From Daphnia pulex (lineage: Eukaryota; Arthropoda; Branchiopoda; Diplostraca; Daphniidae), in the NCBI RefSeq assembly GCF_021134715.1, contig NC_060017.1, positions 4,526,001-4,590,000 of the forward strand: a stretch of 64,000 nucleotides of DNA, written 5' to 3'. Under the pieces are notes generated by a model. That model had not been told where the DNA came from. It did no database searches and was given only the letters and a program-made list of their open reading frames with translations. The translations under genes were made by a program, and so were the position numbers. Below, piece by piece: positions 39,320-53,704 of the stretch (the stretch's first letter is position 1; every line of letters starts with the position of its first letter).

Positions 39320-39524
39320 GATCGGTTAGATTCTTTTTCTCGGATCTTGAAAGAAAAACGCGGATAGATCTGAACAGACGGAAACTTGTTGGACGTGATC
39401 CTTGTCGACTGAGAGTGGATGAAAAACCGGGGATGCTGATATTTCGTCGCTGGACGAGTCTGAGTGAGAGATAATCGAATACTGTTTGTTGTTTCGCTCC
39501 GAAACAAGAGACACCGTTGTTTAA

Positions 39525-39561
39525 AATGACGCCAGTTCTCGACCGGCTGACCGTTTTTATA
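39525..39561 (-). promoter_or_regulatory. Core promoter of the Pro/Tyr-rich gene (TATA plus initiator)
   Basis: On the minus strand TATAAAAAC begins at 39,561. About 34 bases downstream is TCATT, an arthropod initiator-like site, with its A at 39,527. That would give a 5' UTR of roughly 200 bases before the ATG at 39,319. Confidence 0.55.
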
Positions 39562-42500
39562 CCAAGACCTCATTTCGCTCTCTCTCTCCTTCTTTCTCTC
39601 TTTCTTTCTTTCTTCTTCTTCTTCTTCTTCTTCCCTCCTCTCCGGCGATGGCCCCCTAACAATTGGACATGCCTCCTTCCTTCTCAAGTCGCCTACTTCA
39701 AGCGCTGGAACTCTCCAACCAACCACACTGGTGGAGGATTACCTGTTGGGTTTATCAGCTTCAAGACTTGCACGGCACAAGACCACCACCACCACCGCCA
39801 TCACCACCACCGAGGGGCTGCATTACGACCATACGCGTATGGGTTGTATACACGTACACCACAGATCAGACTGAATTATAACGAACAGGATGATCGACAT
39901 GCCAGTCGTGGAGAAAACGGAATGGGGATGAGCAAACCTGAAATGGTGGAGGAAACTTTTCGTAGTATAGTTGGAAGATAGTTGAAAACCACTTGGATAT
40001 GTAGGTGACGGGCTTGTCTTTTCTCTCTTCTCTATGAAAGACGATTTGCATCGGAGAAACGTCTTGGCGGGGAGGAAATACCCAAAAAGCTCTCCTCATT
40101 TCTCTTTCTGAGGCTTTTTTTCTCTCTTCTTCTTCGGTTAAGGAGAAAGGTACTTCTTGGCAGCCGTGCCGGCTATTTTGTTTTCGTGTTACGAGAAAAT
40201 TTCGCTTCTGGGATGATGATGATGATGCCCCACCAAATCAAATCTCGATTTTTTCCCTCCTTCCCTCTGTCCCGTTGGCTTAAATTCTTCTATAATGAAC
40301 ACGATAAATTCGACTAAAAATAAACTACCAAATCCACCAAGACCCCCTCGGAAACAAAACAAAAAAAAAATTAAAAATCCACGCACGGAACGTATCCATC
40401 ATTTAGCGTTTCCGTGGTTCTTTATATTGTTGTGTGCGGCCGCCATAAATTTCGCCCCCGAAAAAAAACAAACAAAATAGAATTATTTGACACGCTGCTC
40501 TAGCTATGCTATACTATGCTGCCTGTGTTCTCTCAACACACGGCCCATTTCTTTTTCCGTTCCGAAACGTTTTGTCTTTTGCTCGGGTCCATCCGTACAA
40601 TAACCATTCAGTTTATATTCTACTTTTGTGTGTACATGTTATTTTTTCAGTTCCGTTCCGTGCGACTCGAGTGGCCCGGACACACAAAACACACACACAC
40701 GCAACGGCCCCACTTTTTTTTTTGTAACGATATCGACCGAAATGGTAGACTCACACACACATATCTGATGATCTATCGAATCTTTTTTGATGCGCTCAAT
40801 AACCAAAAGAAAAAAATGAAAATAAATAATCGTAAGTTGGTCTCGCCACTACATAGTGAAACTTTCTCCTGGGCTAGGTTGGGCCGCTGGCTCCTAATAT
40901 ACCGGCCCCCACACACATCATCCATGTCAGCACGAAAGGAGCCGATCCAAATCACCGGAGCGGCAAGCGGAGGGGTGATGACTCCAGCCGGCTATATAGA
41001 CGTATAGATGTGTATATAAATACACATTATATATGTCGGCACGGGAGTCACTGCGGTTGTTTACGCAAGCGAAGAGATACGAGACAGATATAGATCTATC
41101 ATAATGGTTGCTCCTCCGCCGCCGGAGGGGAGGGCGTCTGTATGCGATCGAGCTTGAATATTAGAGCGACTCCACTTTTTTCGCCCTTTGGTCTAATACA
41201 TCTCCTGGGAGAAGTGTAAAGGCGTTCATTTGTTCACGATTTCTTTGATTTTCATGCTCTTCTGCCGTCCGAATCCTTAATGTATCGATTCGACTCTTGT
41301 CTGATTCGGGAGAGTCCTATACAACAGTCTCCGATTAACGTCATCGCAATCAATCCATTCACTTTTCTCTGCTTCTAATACAATCCGTTTAAACGGATTT
41401 TGATTCGTTATTTGCGCTTGGTCTTGGGCTTCTCTCGTAGATTCAAGTGTGTCGCAACGGTCGCACATGTACACGATGAGAAGGCAGGGAGATTAACCCA
41501 AAGCCCGGGGTTCTCTCTCTTTCTCTCTGTGTCCACTCGTATAGTGAGTGTACGAACCGCCTGGATTCGTTCGTGAGGCGGAACGGGGTGGGTGTGCATA
41601 CTATGTGTTATATTGACAGAGACACCCTCCCTTCCCCCTCCACTTTCTGTTGCCAGGATAAGCCAACCCACCGACGAGTAAAAAAGAAAAAAGAATCACA
41701 AAATGGAAAGAAGACGGAAATTCAGCTGAATAATATAGTTGTGAAGTGGTGAGACGACCGTCAGCGCTTTTTACCATAAGAATGTTACCCCAAAAAATGC
41801 AAAGTCCTCGACTATTTTCTTATTTCTTTTTTTTTTTTTCTTCTTCGTGACTTTACGCATCTCGCACCGGGAGTGCACGAGTAAAGTATTATATGTATCA
41901 TTTTCTGAGTTATATATATCTCATATTGCTCCCTCCTCGACACCGCATTAGTTATTCACAGGAATATACTCTAAATTAAGTCAATTGAATTTGACGTTTT
42001 CTTTGTCGTCTTCTTTGACACTCGGTCGATTCGGCTACTCTCATCTCGACAGCGACATGCAATTGTTCACATTGGATTGGTTCGTTCAGAAAGACGATCA
42101 ATTCAAATATAGAAGGAGAAGAACCTGATATTCAAAAAGCCCGACGCAATAGCGATTTGATGACGATTGTATATAAGGAAGGCCGGCACAAACTCTGAGC
42201 TAGCCATCATCTCCTATCTAGTCACAGGCAGTCACGAAGGATGACTTGCAGCCTCCCCCCCCCAACAAAAACGGGAAGTGGGCCGCTATTTTTTGTTCCG
42301 TATTCCGTGTTTGCATATTTAGATATGGATCTTGAAGCAAATGGAGAAAATAGCGATTCGGAATGTTATACTAGGAGAGAGAGAGAGAGCTTTCACTTGA
42401 TACCGGATTCTCTCTCTCTCTCTCTCGCTGTTGGCTCGTCGTCCATTTTTTATTATTTTCCTTTTTCTTTTTTTTTCTCTTCTCCCGCAAGCCGATGGAG

Positions 42501-44966
42501 GTCGTGTGGCCCGGCCTCGAACCTTATTTTCCACATATCCAAAGTAGCAGCTCAGCGTTTCCTCACCGTCGGCGAGGACTCATCGCCGTCGGTAAAAGCG
42601 AAACTTTCTTCTTCTTCTTCTTCACCTCTTTTCGAATACTTTCACCAGCGAAACAATTGCACGTGCGTTCGCTCTGGCGCCGATTTCGTCCTCTCAGCTC
42701 TCAGCAAGAGTGCGCAAATATGGAATGATTGCGACATCCCATCGCCACTCCCGCCTCGTTAATTTTCTATACTCTCTCCCCTCCCGACGATTTATGTGTA
42801 CATCTGTTGGCTCCAGGGCACGCAATTTGTTTCGTTTTCTTACCAAACTTGAAAGAGTTACTCTCTCTCGGTGTATGGCCAAATTGAGGAGTCGTTTAAT
42901 TTGTTTTTAAAAATGTTTAATTGGACTCCGGGCCGGAAGAGAGTGGACTAAAAATAAGAAAAGCAAACACACAATTTTATTAGAAACAAACAATAGGGAA
43001 GCCGCTTGATAGCACCTAGTGACGGTGACAGATTAGGAAAGAAGCGACCGAAAGAGAATGACCGACCGACCGACCGACCGGTACAAAATATCGTGAGTTT
43101 TTTCTTTTTTTTTTTTTTTTTGTTTTTTCGTACCAACTTCCTCGCTGGCGCTCGGCGCGTGTTACATAAAAGGAAGGAGACGAGGGGGGGGGAAGAAAAA
43201 AAAAGAATTGAGGACATGCTGTGAGTGTGTTAAATTGCTGGACGCTGGAACAACAAAACGCTGTGGACACAATCGTCGACAAGTTCACACCATTTTAACC
43301 GACCCCCGTCTTACTTCCGCTAATAAACGCCCAGGTTTTTAGTGTCTCTAATATACCAAAGAATGATAATCTATTATTTAAAAAAGAGAAAAAAAACACG
43401 CAACATTATTCATGTCCCCCGGGTAAAATCTAAAGTTGAAATTTCGCCGCTGACGTCACGATTTCCCTTCAAATAATCGTTGATTGGCTATCGAATGAAT
43501 TGTTTCGTATTATTTATTAATTTGTCGCGTAATGATCTCGGTGACCCGTACAACACAACAGCGCACGATTGAACGTTCATTAAGGGGGAATTAAAAACTG
43601 AACAGATTGGCCAAATACGTGACACAAAACCTCTTATAATAGGAATAGGCATTAGTAGGCACATCAGGAGATGGTCAGCGGCAAGAAAAGGAACGAAAAA
43701 GTCAGGCTGAGAAAAAGAAAAAAGACAAAAAATAAGGGCGAGAACAGTGGGGGGGTGATGATGATGATGTGCAGAGACGAGCAATCTTCTATCATCTGGA
43801 ACTTGCTGACCGTTTCGTCTCATCTCACATTGTGTTGGGAAATGAAATAGAAAAAAAGAATCGGCGGAGGAAACAGCGGGCGACGGGAGGAAGCGCCAGG
43901 AGCGGGTACCGGTCCGCTGACGAGGTCGGAGCCGAATCAATACTCTCACCCCCAACCAGACCCCACCCCATACGGCGGCACTGTACAACACAGTACACAC
44001 AATCGCAAGATGGAAGAATAAAGAGGCAGAGAGTATATAACACACGACGACGGCGGCGATAAATGGCGTGACACAAACACAGAAGGGGGCAAGAACATCA
44101 CAACGTCAAATCGCGCTCTTGTATAAGATAATGATAATAATAATAATATTAATAATAACAGTAATACGATTCTATCGATTGAGAATACAGTTCGGATAAT
44201 AATCATCAAAGGGAGAGAGAGTCTTTTTTGGGGGGATAAATATAGTCATCAAACCTATATGGCTGATATGGATACGATTCTTGTTTGTCGAGTCGAGGTC
44301 CTTCATCATCAACTTGAAATAAATTAAATTTAAGGGAAGTTATTGGGAAAACAACAAAAATCAACGGCACGTACACACACACACGCGCACATGTGTGAGG
44401 GAGAGAGCATTATTGAACAGCGCGCTGAAAATCGGCGAGTGATTTTGGAACCCAGAGAGAGAGAGAGAGACTTAGTTATTACTGTTTGTTTGTGAGCTCG
44501 CCGTTGTACCTCACTACATACGCCGGACCGACAGTCCATCTCTCTCCTCTCCTCTTTTTTTTGCCTGTCAGCCCGTTATTTGCTACATGAAAGGAACAGA
44601 GGGAGGGGGAGCACACATATCTGAAATAGTTATCTATATAGTACCTTGGCGAAAAGATATAACAGAGACAGGGGCATCAGAGTATATATTCGGGCGTGTT
44701 TTTCTTTTGCGGAAGAGTCTCACTGGGAGTCGGAAGATGACGTGGCGTTGACATTGTCGTTATTTGCAATCAATGACTCGATGGCTCCCCCGACGTCCAT
44801 CTACAAGTCAAAAAATCCAATTTCGAGCTGGCTAGGGCGATTGTTGCACGTCGACTTCAGATGCCATTCGGCGAAGAGATGTCGGCATGGCAATGCCCCT
44901 CGCTTCTGCTGCGCTCTACAAAATTGGACAAATATTTAATCGTTCGAAAGGCGAGAATGGCTGCGG
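39562..44966. other. Intergenic region, low complexity, no supported gene
   Basis: The interval separates two minus-strand genes. It contains CT- and CTT-rich tracts (39,570-39,635), a GACC repeat near 43,058-43,081, an 18-T run near 43,105, GA/CT repeats near 42,376-42,427 and AAT/ATT runs near 44,130-44,160. None of the open frames has convincing coding character. The low end should hold further upstream control sequence of the Pro/Tyr-rich gene, and the high end the 3' UTR of spz. Confidence 0.5.
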
Positions 44967-47396
44967 TTAATTGATTCGAATGATTACGTTAGTGCGGGCA
45001 TCCCAAAGCTTGAGGACGCAGACGCAGCAAGACGGGAAGGTGAAGGCTTCGCGGACGATCTTGCCATTTTTCAGGGCCGCCAAATGACTGCGCGATTACC
45101 AATTACAAAAACAAACAAACAAGAAATCGTTAAACATTTGACCCGAAACTTTTTTAAAACCTAATCATTTATATATTTACTTACTGTGTGACGTATTTCT
45201 GCATGCAAAATGATTTGTATCCAGCCGGGAAGTTGTCGGCGTATTTGCACGGTTGGTTTTCATTCCTAATGACATAAGGATTCAAAGAATTTAACAAAAA
45301 TTCAACATTTTAAAATTCTTTTAAGGCTTTGAGAAAGATGTCAGCGCGCATGAACATATTTTGTAAAATTTTTCCGTGAGTTAATTGTTGGGATGATGTT
45401 GTAGCTGCTGGACTGGGCCAGAGCATTGTTATTAACCGCGGTTGTGCAACTGGGTCGCGGTCAACGTTGACGTGGGAAATTAGTGAGCCTGAACAATTTC
45501 CCACATTCCTTTGCTGGCCATCAGACAACAACTGGGGAGGAACAACATGTACAACACTCAACCTTGTGCCATTAAACTATATGTCGACGACGAAGAGGAC
45601 GAGGACGGTCTATATAACCTACATAAGTTGCGGCACTTGTCCTCTTGAGCCTAGTTTGAAAAATTGGCGGGGGTTTTCTCAACTTCCTCCTCGCCCTCCC
45701 CTTTATACGCTCTTAAAGATATGACGTCATAACGTCAGACGGAATTGGATGCCTATTGTCTTTTATTTGTTTTTTTTTTTTTTTTTTTTTACCGACAAGT
45801 TTCCACGGTGATGGGCTGCGAGATGTTGTCCTGGTTGACGATGGTCAGCATTTCGTTTTGATTATTCTTGGCCGATTTCGGGAACTTGAATTCCGTCTGC
45901 CGTCACAAAGGCCACATAAATCGAATTACTTTCAAATCAGAATCATGTGATTTATACCGACACTGTCGTGATATATTACCATTGACTCGCAAAGATGTTG
46001 AACGTTTCCGGACTCTAACGGTTTGGTTCGGGTGTTGATGGCGTGCGCTGTCACGGCCGGAGCTCCTCCGGGTTTGCGCTGGGCCAACACCATGGACTCG
46101 TCCGATTCACTGGCTGACGGAAACGGTTGCTGTCACGTCACAAAGGGAGAAAAAGAAATGATTATTATTGCGTCGTGAAAATGCCAACATTCAAAAAGTG
46201 TCGGCCAGATGTTGGCGACTCACAGCAGTGTTGTCGGCGAAAAAAGTTTTCAGTATGCTTCCGTTTTCGGACATGAGAATCTTGCTGATGGCTTCCCTAT
46301 TGTCGTTCGTTGGTCGGTTGCGGCGGAAAAAAGAAAAGAAAATTGGTTTTGAGCTTTTTTGTTGTCGATATTCTCTACACAGATGGCAGCAGTTGTCAAA
46401 AAAATTCGTAATAACAATAAAAAGAAAATAAAAAAAGAAATAAAAAGGAAAAAGAGAATCGAGACGGGAAATGGGTTGAATGATTGAACATGTCTGAAAA
46501 CTCACGCTGGATAATTGGTCACGTTCTCGCAGAACTGCGACGGCCCGTAAGATTGGCACTGAGATTCGTTCACCAGCGGAGCCCAATCAGGTTGATCGAT
46601 GAAGAAGTCGACCGACGACGGTGAAACGTCAGCCGCTTCCGACTGGGGGCTCGCATCGACGCTATCGCCGCCGCCGGTGGTGGTGGCCGAGCTGCTCTTG
46701 TTGCAGGCAGCACGTCCGTGATGCAGTTGCGGCGACCGATTTTTCATCGGATCCTCGACTCCAAAATCGATGCTGCTGGCTCCACCGGAATTGGCTCCAT
46801 TAACTAGCACTTTGTCCGTGCTGCTGCTGCTGCCGCCCTCGCCGAAAATCATGGCGTCGTCCATGTTGTTGTTGTTGTTGCCTTTGCCGTTGGATGCGAT
46901 GACTTTTCCGTTCTGAGCTTGTTGAATGTAGCGCTCAGCGACGACTGGGAACACGTCTTCCGCGTCGCGATTCTTCCGCAAACGGCCATCCGCCGAGTTC
47001 AATCGACCGCCGTCCCGCAGAGCCCTCAACCAATACGGAAGCGCCCCTCTCCGGACCACTTGATGCGATGATGAAGACCAGGCATCCGCACGGATCGGCC
47101 AGACGGAAGAATCGCCGAAATGGCACAGCGAGATGACTGACAGAGTCACGAAGATTATCTGCTCAACCAGCAAACACAAAACAATCAATGAATAACAGAT
47201 TAATTAATGCAGACGACTACGTAATACTGATAATAAGCAAAAGCCGGTGGTCTATCCCGGGCCCCCAAAACCGCCCAGGAAACGGAAACGAAAAAAAATA
47301 CAGAAAATTCTGTTTGTCGTTTTCGATTGAAAGACTGGGAACAATCAATGAAAGAGTCAGAATTGAATGGAAATGTCAAAAACTCACTAGATTCAT
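44967..47396 (-). CDS. spz: Spätzle, canonical seven-cysteine Toll ligand precursor
   Basis: Seven exons: 47396-47388, 47158-46506, 46296-46224, 46129-45980, 45896-45793, 45265-45185, 45087-44967 (396 aa, all phases fit). MNL splices to IIFVTLSVISLCHFG to form the signal peptide. A low-complexity Ser/Asn/Gly pro-region leads to FCENVTNYP and the helix-like EAISKIL block. The cystine knot has exactly seven cysteines (292, 329, 336, 350, 377, 378, 380), with QPITVETC, FCMQKYV, HLAALKNGKIV and the hallmark FPSCCVCVLK. Six cysteines would pair within the chain and one between chains. By analogy with Drosophila Spätzle, a clip protease could cut after Arg279 (INTR), leaving a C-terminal fragment of about 117 residues that binds Toll. 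The cut site is inferred. Confidence 0.92.
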
Positions 47397-47592
47397 GACG
47401 ATGGCAATTTTTCTTCTTTCGTCGGTGTCAACTGTGTTTTGAAGGAAACGAACCGGAAGATTGAGGGATGACACTTGAATTACACGCTTCAGCAAATGAG
47501 GGATGAAACGTGATTGAGTATGTGAGTATGTGAGAGAGAGAGAGAGAGAGAGAGAAAAAGAGATGAGTGGAGTTGTCCGTGGAACGGATTGC

Positions 47593-47630
47593 AATGAATC
47601 CCAACCGACTGAGACTGGGCCCTTTTTAAA
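47593..47630 (-). promoter_or_regulatory. Likely core promoter of spz
   Basis: On the minus strand a TATA-like TTTAAAAAGG starts at 47,630. TTCATT with its A at 47,595 lies about 35 bases downstream, the same spacing as in the Pro/Tyr-rich gene. A TCAGTC at 47,612-47,607 is an alternative initiator but sits only about 20 bases from the TATA-like site. The 5' UTR would be about 200 bases and contains a GA repeat. Confidence 0.4.
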
Positions 47631-50600
47631 CATCCTTTCTCTCTATGTGTGTGTGTATACTGTGTGTGTGTGGAGGCGGATAGGGCATTTCGAAATCACT
47701 TTTCTCTTCTCCTCATTGCCGCTGGGGTGGCATTCCACTTCCGACCGGAGTTTTATCATGCAGCCTCTCTTTCTTTCTTTCTTTTTCCCCCTTTTCTCCG
47801 CTGATTGGCTCCTTATCGTCTATTCAAAATGACGTTGACAAACATATCAAAGTCATTTATAACGCATTTTGTTTTCCAAGGAATGTCTAAGATACCTTTT
47901 CTGGCGGACAAGACTAGACGTGTTTATCTCTCCGACGGACTTTGGATGAAAATAGACCGGAGATGTGTGTGTACGTGTAAAAACGTTGAGCATGTGAACC
48001 TATAGTCTTGACCCTTGGAAATTGTTTTCTTCACTCTCACATTGAGAAAAAGTCGTTGCCTGTCTGACTGGGTGGAGCTTAGATTCGAATTTTCTTCTTC
48101 GTTTTTCAGGTCACATTATCTCCGGTTTCGAATCTCTTCCAGCAGCATCCGGGTTCCGCCGTCGAACTGAATACCAATTTGCTTTTTTATTTTCCTTCCT
48201 TCTCCCCTTCCCCGCCAACTGTATCTAGATTGAAACGGTGTGTGTGTATGTGTCATTTTGTTTTTTACCTTTTGTTCAAATTGTCAGGTACTTTTTCTGT
48301 CGTCTTCACTCCGGATTTCCATCATGGCGTGACGATGTTTATACCTTGTTAAATGCCCGGCGTACTCCATAACGTGACTCATCCTTTCCTATCTCCTGCC
48401 GCGTATAGGCCCAACCCGTACACCGGTACACCCGTATATCCACACACACACGGCCCCGCCTTTCATACTTTGTTGTCTTATCAACAAGAGCGTCTCTCTT
48501 ATTTGCTGGCGCTCCTACACACTCATTCATTTTTCAGACACATCCTCCAAAAACTTGTTTATATCCCACACACGCCTTTCGCTTCGTCAAATCAAGGGCT
48601 GGATCACGCGAAAATGCTGTACCCCCCTTTGGTCGTGCTGGATGGATGGCTTTGATAAATTATCGTTCCGCCGTCGTGAGCACTGCTACCATTAGAGACG
48701 AAAAGGCGTACACGACGACGACGACAAAGTTGGATGTACGTACATATCTTGACGTCAAGAAAATGATGGCACGTCTATATGAACATGTCGCTCCGCGTCG
48801 TTTTCGTGAATTTGTTGTTTCGATTGTCATTTATTTGTTTCGGGATATTTCCAGTCGATAACGAACGACTAACGACGACTGGGATGATGTCATTCGCGGC
48901 TCGTGTGTGACGTCAAATGTGCATTTTGCGGCTTTGTCACGATGACGGGGATCCTTTGGTTATTTTTTTATCTAGTCGCTTTTAACCCATTATAGTAGTA
49001 CCGGTATACCGGTACCGCTGCAGGCGTGGGCGTCCGGGTACAACTTTGAACCCGACCTCGATAAATGAAAATCATTTTCGGTTTTGACTATTTATACTTG
49101 GCAAAAATGGGTTATCCTGTGCTGCTGCTGCTGAGACTATTGTTTTGGGGATTTTTCCCCTTTCACTTCCGTTCATTTTTTTTTTCTTTTTTGACGTCAT
49201 CAGAGAGTCCACAAATTGCAGTTTAAACGGAGCCGCCGACCTGCTGCCGGAGTGTGTCATGACGCACTTGAAATTACGAATCTAATTCGTTTGTGTATTT
49301 CGGGAGAATGGCGGTGCAATCGCATTGACGACAATGGACACGACACACCAGTCTTTCTTTCATTGCGTCAATAGGGGGGGAGACCCCCTTCTTCTTTCTC
49401 ACCGTGTATACACATCGCGGGTTGCAATGGCTCTAATGACACCATCTCTTTCACCAATGTCTGAATTGCACGGTCATGTCGACAATCGAGTCTAGCCAAG
49501 GCGAGTGGAATTCTCGGTATCACTCTACTATACACTATAGGCAAGAGGTTCCCCCCCCCCCTGCGGCGATGATTGCGTTGTCGCCTGTGTGTGTGCCGAA
49601 AGAAAAAGAATCACAGTCAACACGACCGACTTCTTCTTCTTCTTCTTCTCCTCCCGGTATAATTATTTCCTACGTCCTCGGAACGTGTTAATTCCCCTTT
49701 TTTCTTCCGCGAAACAAATTCATTTCTACTGCATTGCGTCATCGACCGTCGCTGATAATTTTCTTTCATTCTGAGAACGGGTTTTAAAAAAAGAATTGCT
49801 GGGGACTTGACGGGATGTTGCGTTACATTCTGATATTTCTCTCCTTGTATTCTTAATTAAACCACAGCAGCAGGGGAGACATGGGAACGCATTCCTCGAC
49901 ATCCGGCATGGCAGCCAGCAGCAGCAGCAGCCTAGACTGCTGTGCGTGCGTTTCTCTGCTCTGTGTGTGTTTAGACGTAATAGATATTTTTATCTTTTTC
50001 TCTGGAAACGGTTGGCGGTCGGGATCGAACGTACACATATCCTCTATACGTTCGTTTGCTCGGTATTGTTATACTTTCACGTCAGACGTACATTTATTGA
50101 CGTCCTTCACAGTTTCATCTTTCATCGACCTAGCTCCTAGCTATATACACGCGCAACCAGATAACTAAGCGACTGGTTAGGGACCGGTCCGGCCGGCCTC
50201 AAGCAGATCCTGATCCGGTTCCCAACCAAAACATCCTGGATGGGGGGAAGAAAAGAAAAACTTACTTTTCACTGTTATCTCATTTACAATGATTATTTTT
50301 GTCCTAGGGAATTTACCCTTTTGGTCAACGTAGGGGATTTCCCCTTTTTTGTTTTTCACTTTCAAACGATCGTGTTTCGCCGTTTCGTTTTTATAATGAG
50401 CCGATTACTACACCACCACCATCTGCTGTTTGGTAGCGGTACAACTTTTAAAAAAGAAGAGAAAAAGGGTCGAGGTAGCCGGCGGGGAATTTTCTAACGC
50501 CGATGATTTGTGTGTTTACCGTGTCACTGGCGAGAGAAAGAAAGGAAACAAAAAGAAGAAGTCTGCCAAAAAGATATATCAAACTCGGTGAGAAGAGAAA

Positions 50601-53107
50601 CACACACATTGTGTGTTATATGTGTCTAGATGAATGTGTAAGGGAGAAAGCACACACTAAGAGAGTCCTCCCTATTTCATCCTTGTTACGAAAGCGTTAC
50701 GTGTATACGACCGCAAGGATCCTTTTAAAAAAAGAAAAAAGAAGTTACATCAATTACCACCTAGACGATGAGGTCATCTATTCGGCCGTCTGCTATATTA
50801 TACCTCCAAACAGCGCACAATATTTTTGTTTCTATTTGTAATTCCCGCGGTCAGTTTTTTTTCTTCTTAATGATAACAAACTGTTATTTTGTTTTCCTTT
50901 CCGCAAAAAAATGAAAAATTATTCCGTTAGTTTTGACGTTTGCCATTCAATCGTAACATCACCGTCATGCACCGAGCGTGAAAAAAAAAATAAAATGACG
51001 CAACTTTCTCTATAGACCGACGTGATATAATCTCGAGGATAGATACGGTGGGATCAGCAATATTAGGTGCGCTAGGTGACGGGTTTGATCCCTTATTATA
51101 CACGCTCGAGCCGCGCTGTGTACAGTCTAACAAAATGCTGACATCATTTCTTTCTTTCTTCCCCGCTTTTATTTATTTTTCTTTTGGTTTGCGTGAAATA
51201 TTTCGCGTGTGTCCGCCATATAATAACGACCGTGAGGCGGCGATAAGTATCTCTACATGGGCCGAATAATCGTGTCCTGTGCTGTGCTGTACAACTTGCG
51301 GGTCTGTTTTCTCTCTCCATAATCACGCGGATGGCGACGGAGGAGAAAAATGTTTTACATCTGCGATTGCGCCAACTTGATTATTCGATTAGACGTGTCC
51401 GAATTTGGCTCTCTCACCTCCCCGTTTGTTGAGTAGTTCCTTGTTAATAATACGAAACACAGTCCAACAAGTTTCTCTTTAATCTCCTCGCGACGACGAC
51501 TCAATCTGAAAGTAGGTTGATTGATCGGCTGACCAAAGGAAGAAAAAGAAAAATCTACACAATCAACTGGACCGACCGTATTCCAGTTTTGCATGGCTGT
51601 TTGGAAAAAAAATTAAATAAAATACAATTTTTCTAAATTAGAAGAATGCGTATCGTTCTCTGTATATTGACCCGAAAGGCGTGACAGATTGAGGGAAAGA
51701 TATAGGTCATAGTAAAAATCATTTAATCCAAAATCAAAGAATAGAAAATGACAATATTATTTGATAATACAATATACTGTATATATATACTATACACATA
51801 AGATAACGTCATACGATACAAAATGTTTTAAAAAAAATGATCGCATTATTAAAATAAGGAAACGAACCAATTCAATCAAATACCGCGCACTGCCCGGCTA
51901 TATTTATATACATGTGGTACATACGTATATAATTCTGAATTTCGGCCAAAACAAACATCAAATATAAGCCAGGGCGGGTTTCTGTATATTTTTTTGGGTG
52001 GCTGTTGATTCCAAGTAATAGCGTTGGAAATGTTGCAGTAGCAAAATAGCAGTCATGGGAATAAACAAACATTTCAATTTTCCTTTTTTTTTTGCTATTC
52101 TTCATCATCAAACCGGCCAGCAGCGTTCGTTTTTCTTTCACGACTTGAAAGATTCTTTTTTTGCCTCCATCGTCTATACACCCGGCACACTGAGCAGCAA
52201 CGCCGCGGATGTGTTTTGTGTTTCCGTCACGGAGAAATAAGCGACGGACCAGAAGGAAACGGAAAGAAACAAAATCAAAATAAAAAAAAAAAACAAATAC
52301 GAACGAAACAGTTTCCAAAAGGCATCCAAAATCCGGGTCCAAACAGCAGCAGATACTTGTTTGTGTGTGTTATACAACACAGCAGCACTCCCGAAGGCTT
52401 CCTTCCAAGAAGAGAGTGGCCGTTAAATCGCTCCCGGTATAATATTAGTCGCCCGCTAGATGTTGTTGCGAGCACTCGCGGGTGGGTTTATGCTCTTCTT
52501 CTTTTTCTTTACGATTACTGCCGATCGTTTTATTGCGCTCGGCAGCACGATTTGCGGGGGGGCAACTGACGAATAGACAGGAGCCAAAAAAACTGGGTCG
52601 AAAAGTGCCTCTTTTGTTGCGAAATTGTTGGACATAAAAGCACCGCCGCAGTGCGATAAATCGCCACACTTGCGCATCACTTCACTTTGACGTAGACTTT
52701 ATTTGACTGCACGCAGACTCTGTGACCTTTGGACAACATCCACTGTTTTACACGAATGCCTTTGATGGACTCTCAAAGGCCGACAATGGACTTGTGTCAG
52801 CGTCTGTACATGTCGGGAGGAGGACGAGTGTCGGGTTCGGTTTTAATTGCGACGTCCATTTCTGGACGTGTCCAATTAGGTATCTCAAACTATCCCGATC
52901 GATCGCCTTTGTTTTAGCCAATGATTACGACACATGTCGCAGATGATGATGACCTCGAAGAACACAAATAAAAATAGTATATACCATTTAAATGAGATGA
53001 CATTTTGTAGTACACAGCGAAAATGACAATTACAACAAAAAAATTGAAAATTTCAATCACTTTTTTGTGTTATTTTGTTTGGGTCGCGAATAATAATCGA
53101 ATTAATG

Positions 53108-53136
53108 AAAAAAAAAAAAAAAAAAAAAAAAAAAAC
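53108..53136. repeat. 29-base poly-A tract
   Basis: An uninterrupted run of about 29 A on the plus strand, downstream of the minus-strand Gln/Pro-rich gene. I see no target-site duplication or reading frame beside it that would prove a retrotransposed copy. Length may be affected by sequencing slippage. Confidence 0.8.
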
Positions 53137-53704
53137 ATTTGGGAACAGAACCGGAAACCGGCCGTACGGTTCCTCACAAATCGGGGTCAATTAACTTAAA
53201 TCTATTCTTCGTACTATAGACGATCCTAGCTCGTACATCATCATCTTTGTGATTCGATTACAAATCCATCCCAAATCGCTGTTGGGTATGTCAATCGAAT
53301 CAAAAGATTTTAATCAAATCAATTTGTGACAATCAGGTTCAATTCCGAATCCCAGCAGTTCCGGCGGCCGGTTTGGGTGTGTGTATCTTATATTCTAGAC
53401 ATAGTAAATTGTAATAAATGCGGACTGGAGTAAATAATAGTCATTTAAAGAGAAGAAGAAGAAAAAAAAAGTGAAAATGCAAATTATCCAAAATTTTCGA
53501 TGACAAAACGAAATAAGAAATTACTAAAATCAAAAATTACACAAACAGTTCGATTAATAAAATTAAGGAAAGAATGGGCAGATAACGCGGAAATATTTAG
53601 GCAGCGCACAAATGTCTGGAAAGAGTTTTCTTTTTTTGCTTTAATTTCGTTTGTACAGGCACGCGTTGAATTGCTTTTTTTGCATAGCTCAGACTTGTTG
53701 GTGT

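Larger units (their letters stand above)
47397..53704. other. Intergenic region between spz and the Gln/Pro-rich gene
   Basis: No coding exon can be supported over about 6 kb. Contents are a GA/CT repeat at 47,531-47,556, CA/TG runs near 47,645-47,672, a run of C at 49,551-49,561, CTT and AAG tracts, and a 29-A run at about 53,108-53,136. The high end should be the 3' UTR of the Gln/Pro-rich gene. Confidence 0.5.

Noticed and set aside
51077..51088. B-box-like GGGTTTGATCCC
   Set aside because: No matching A box or acceptor stem; the palindromic look is coincidental.
53108..53136. Poly-A tract as the tail of a processed pseudogene or LINE
   Set aside because: No reading frame, target-site duplication or gene-like sequence is visible immediately upstream.
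53336..53346. B-box-like GGTTCAATTCC suggesting a tRNA
   Set aside because: No A box lies at the right distance upstream and no cloverleaf can be drawn.
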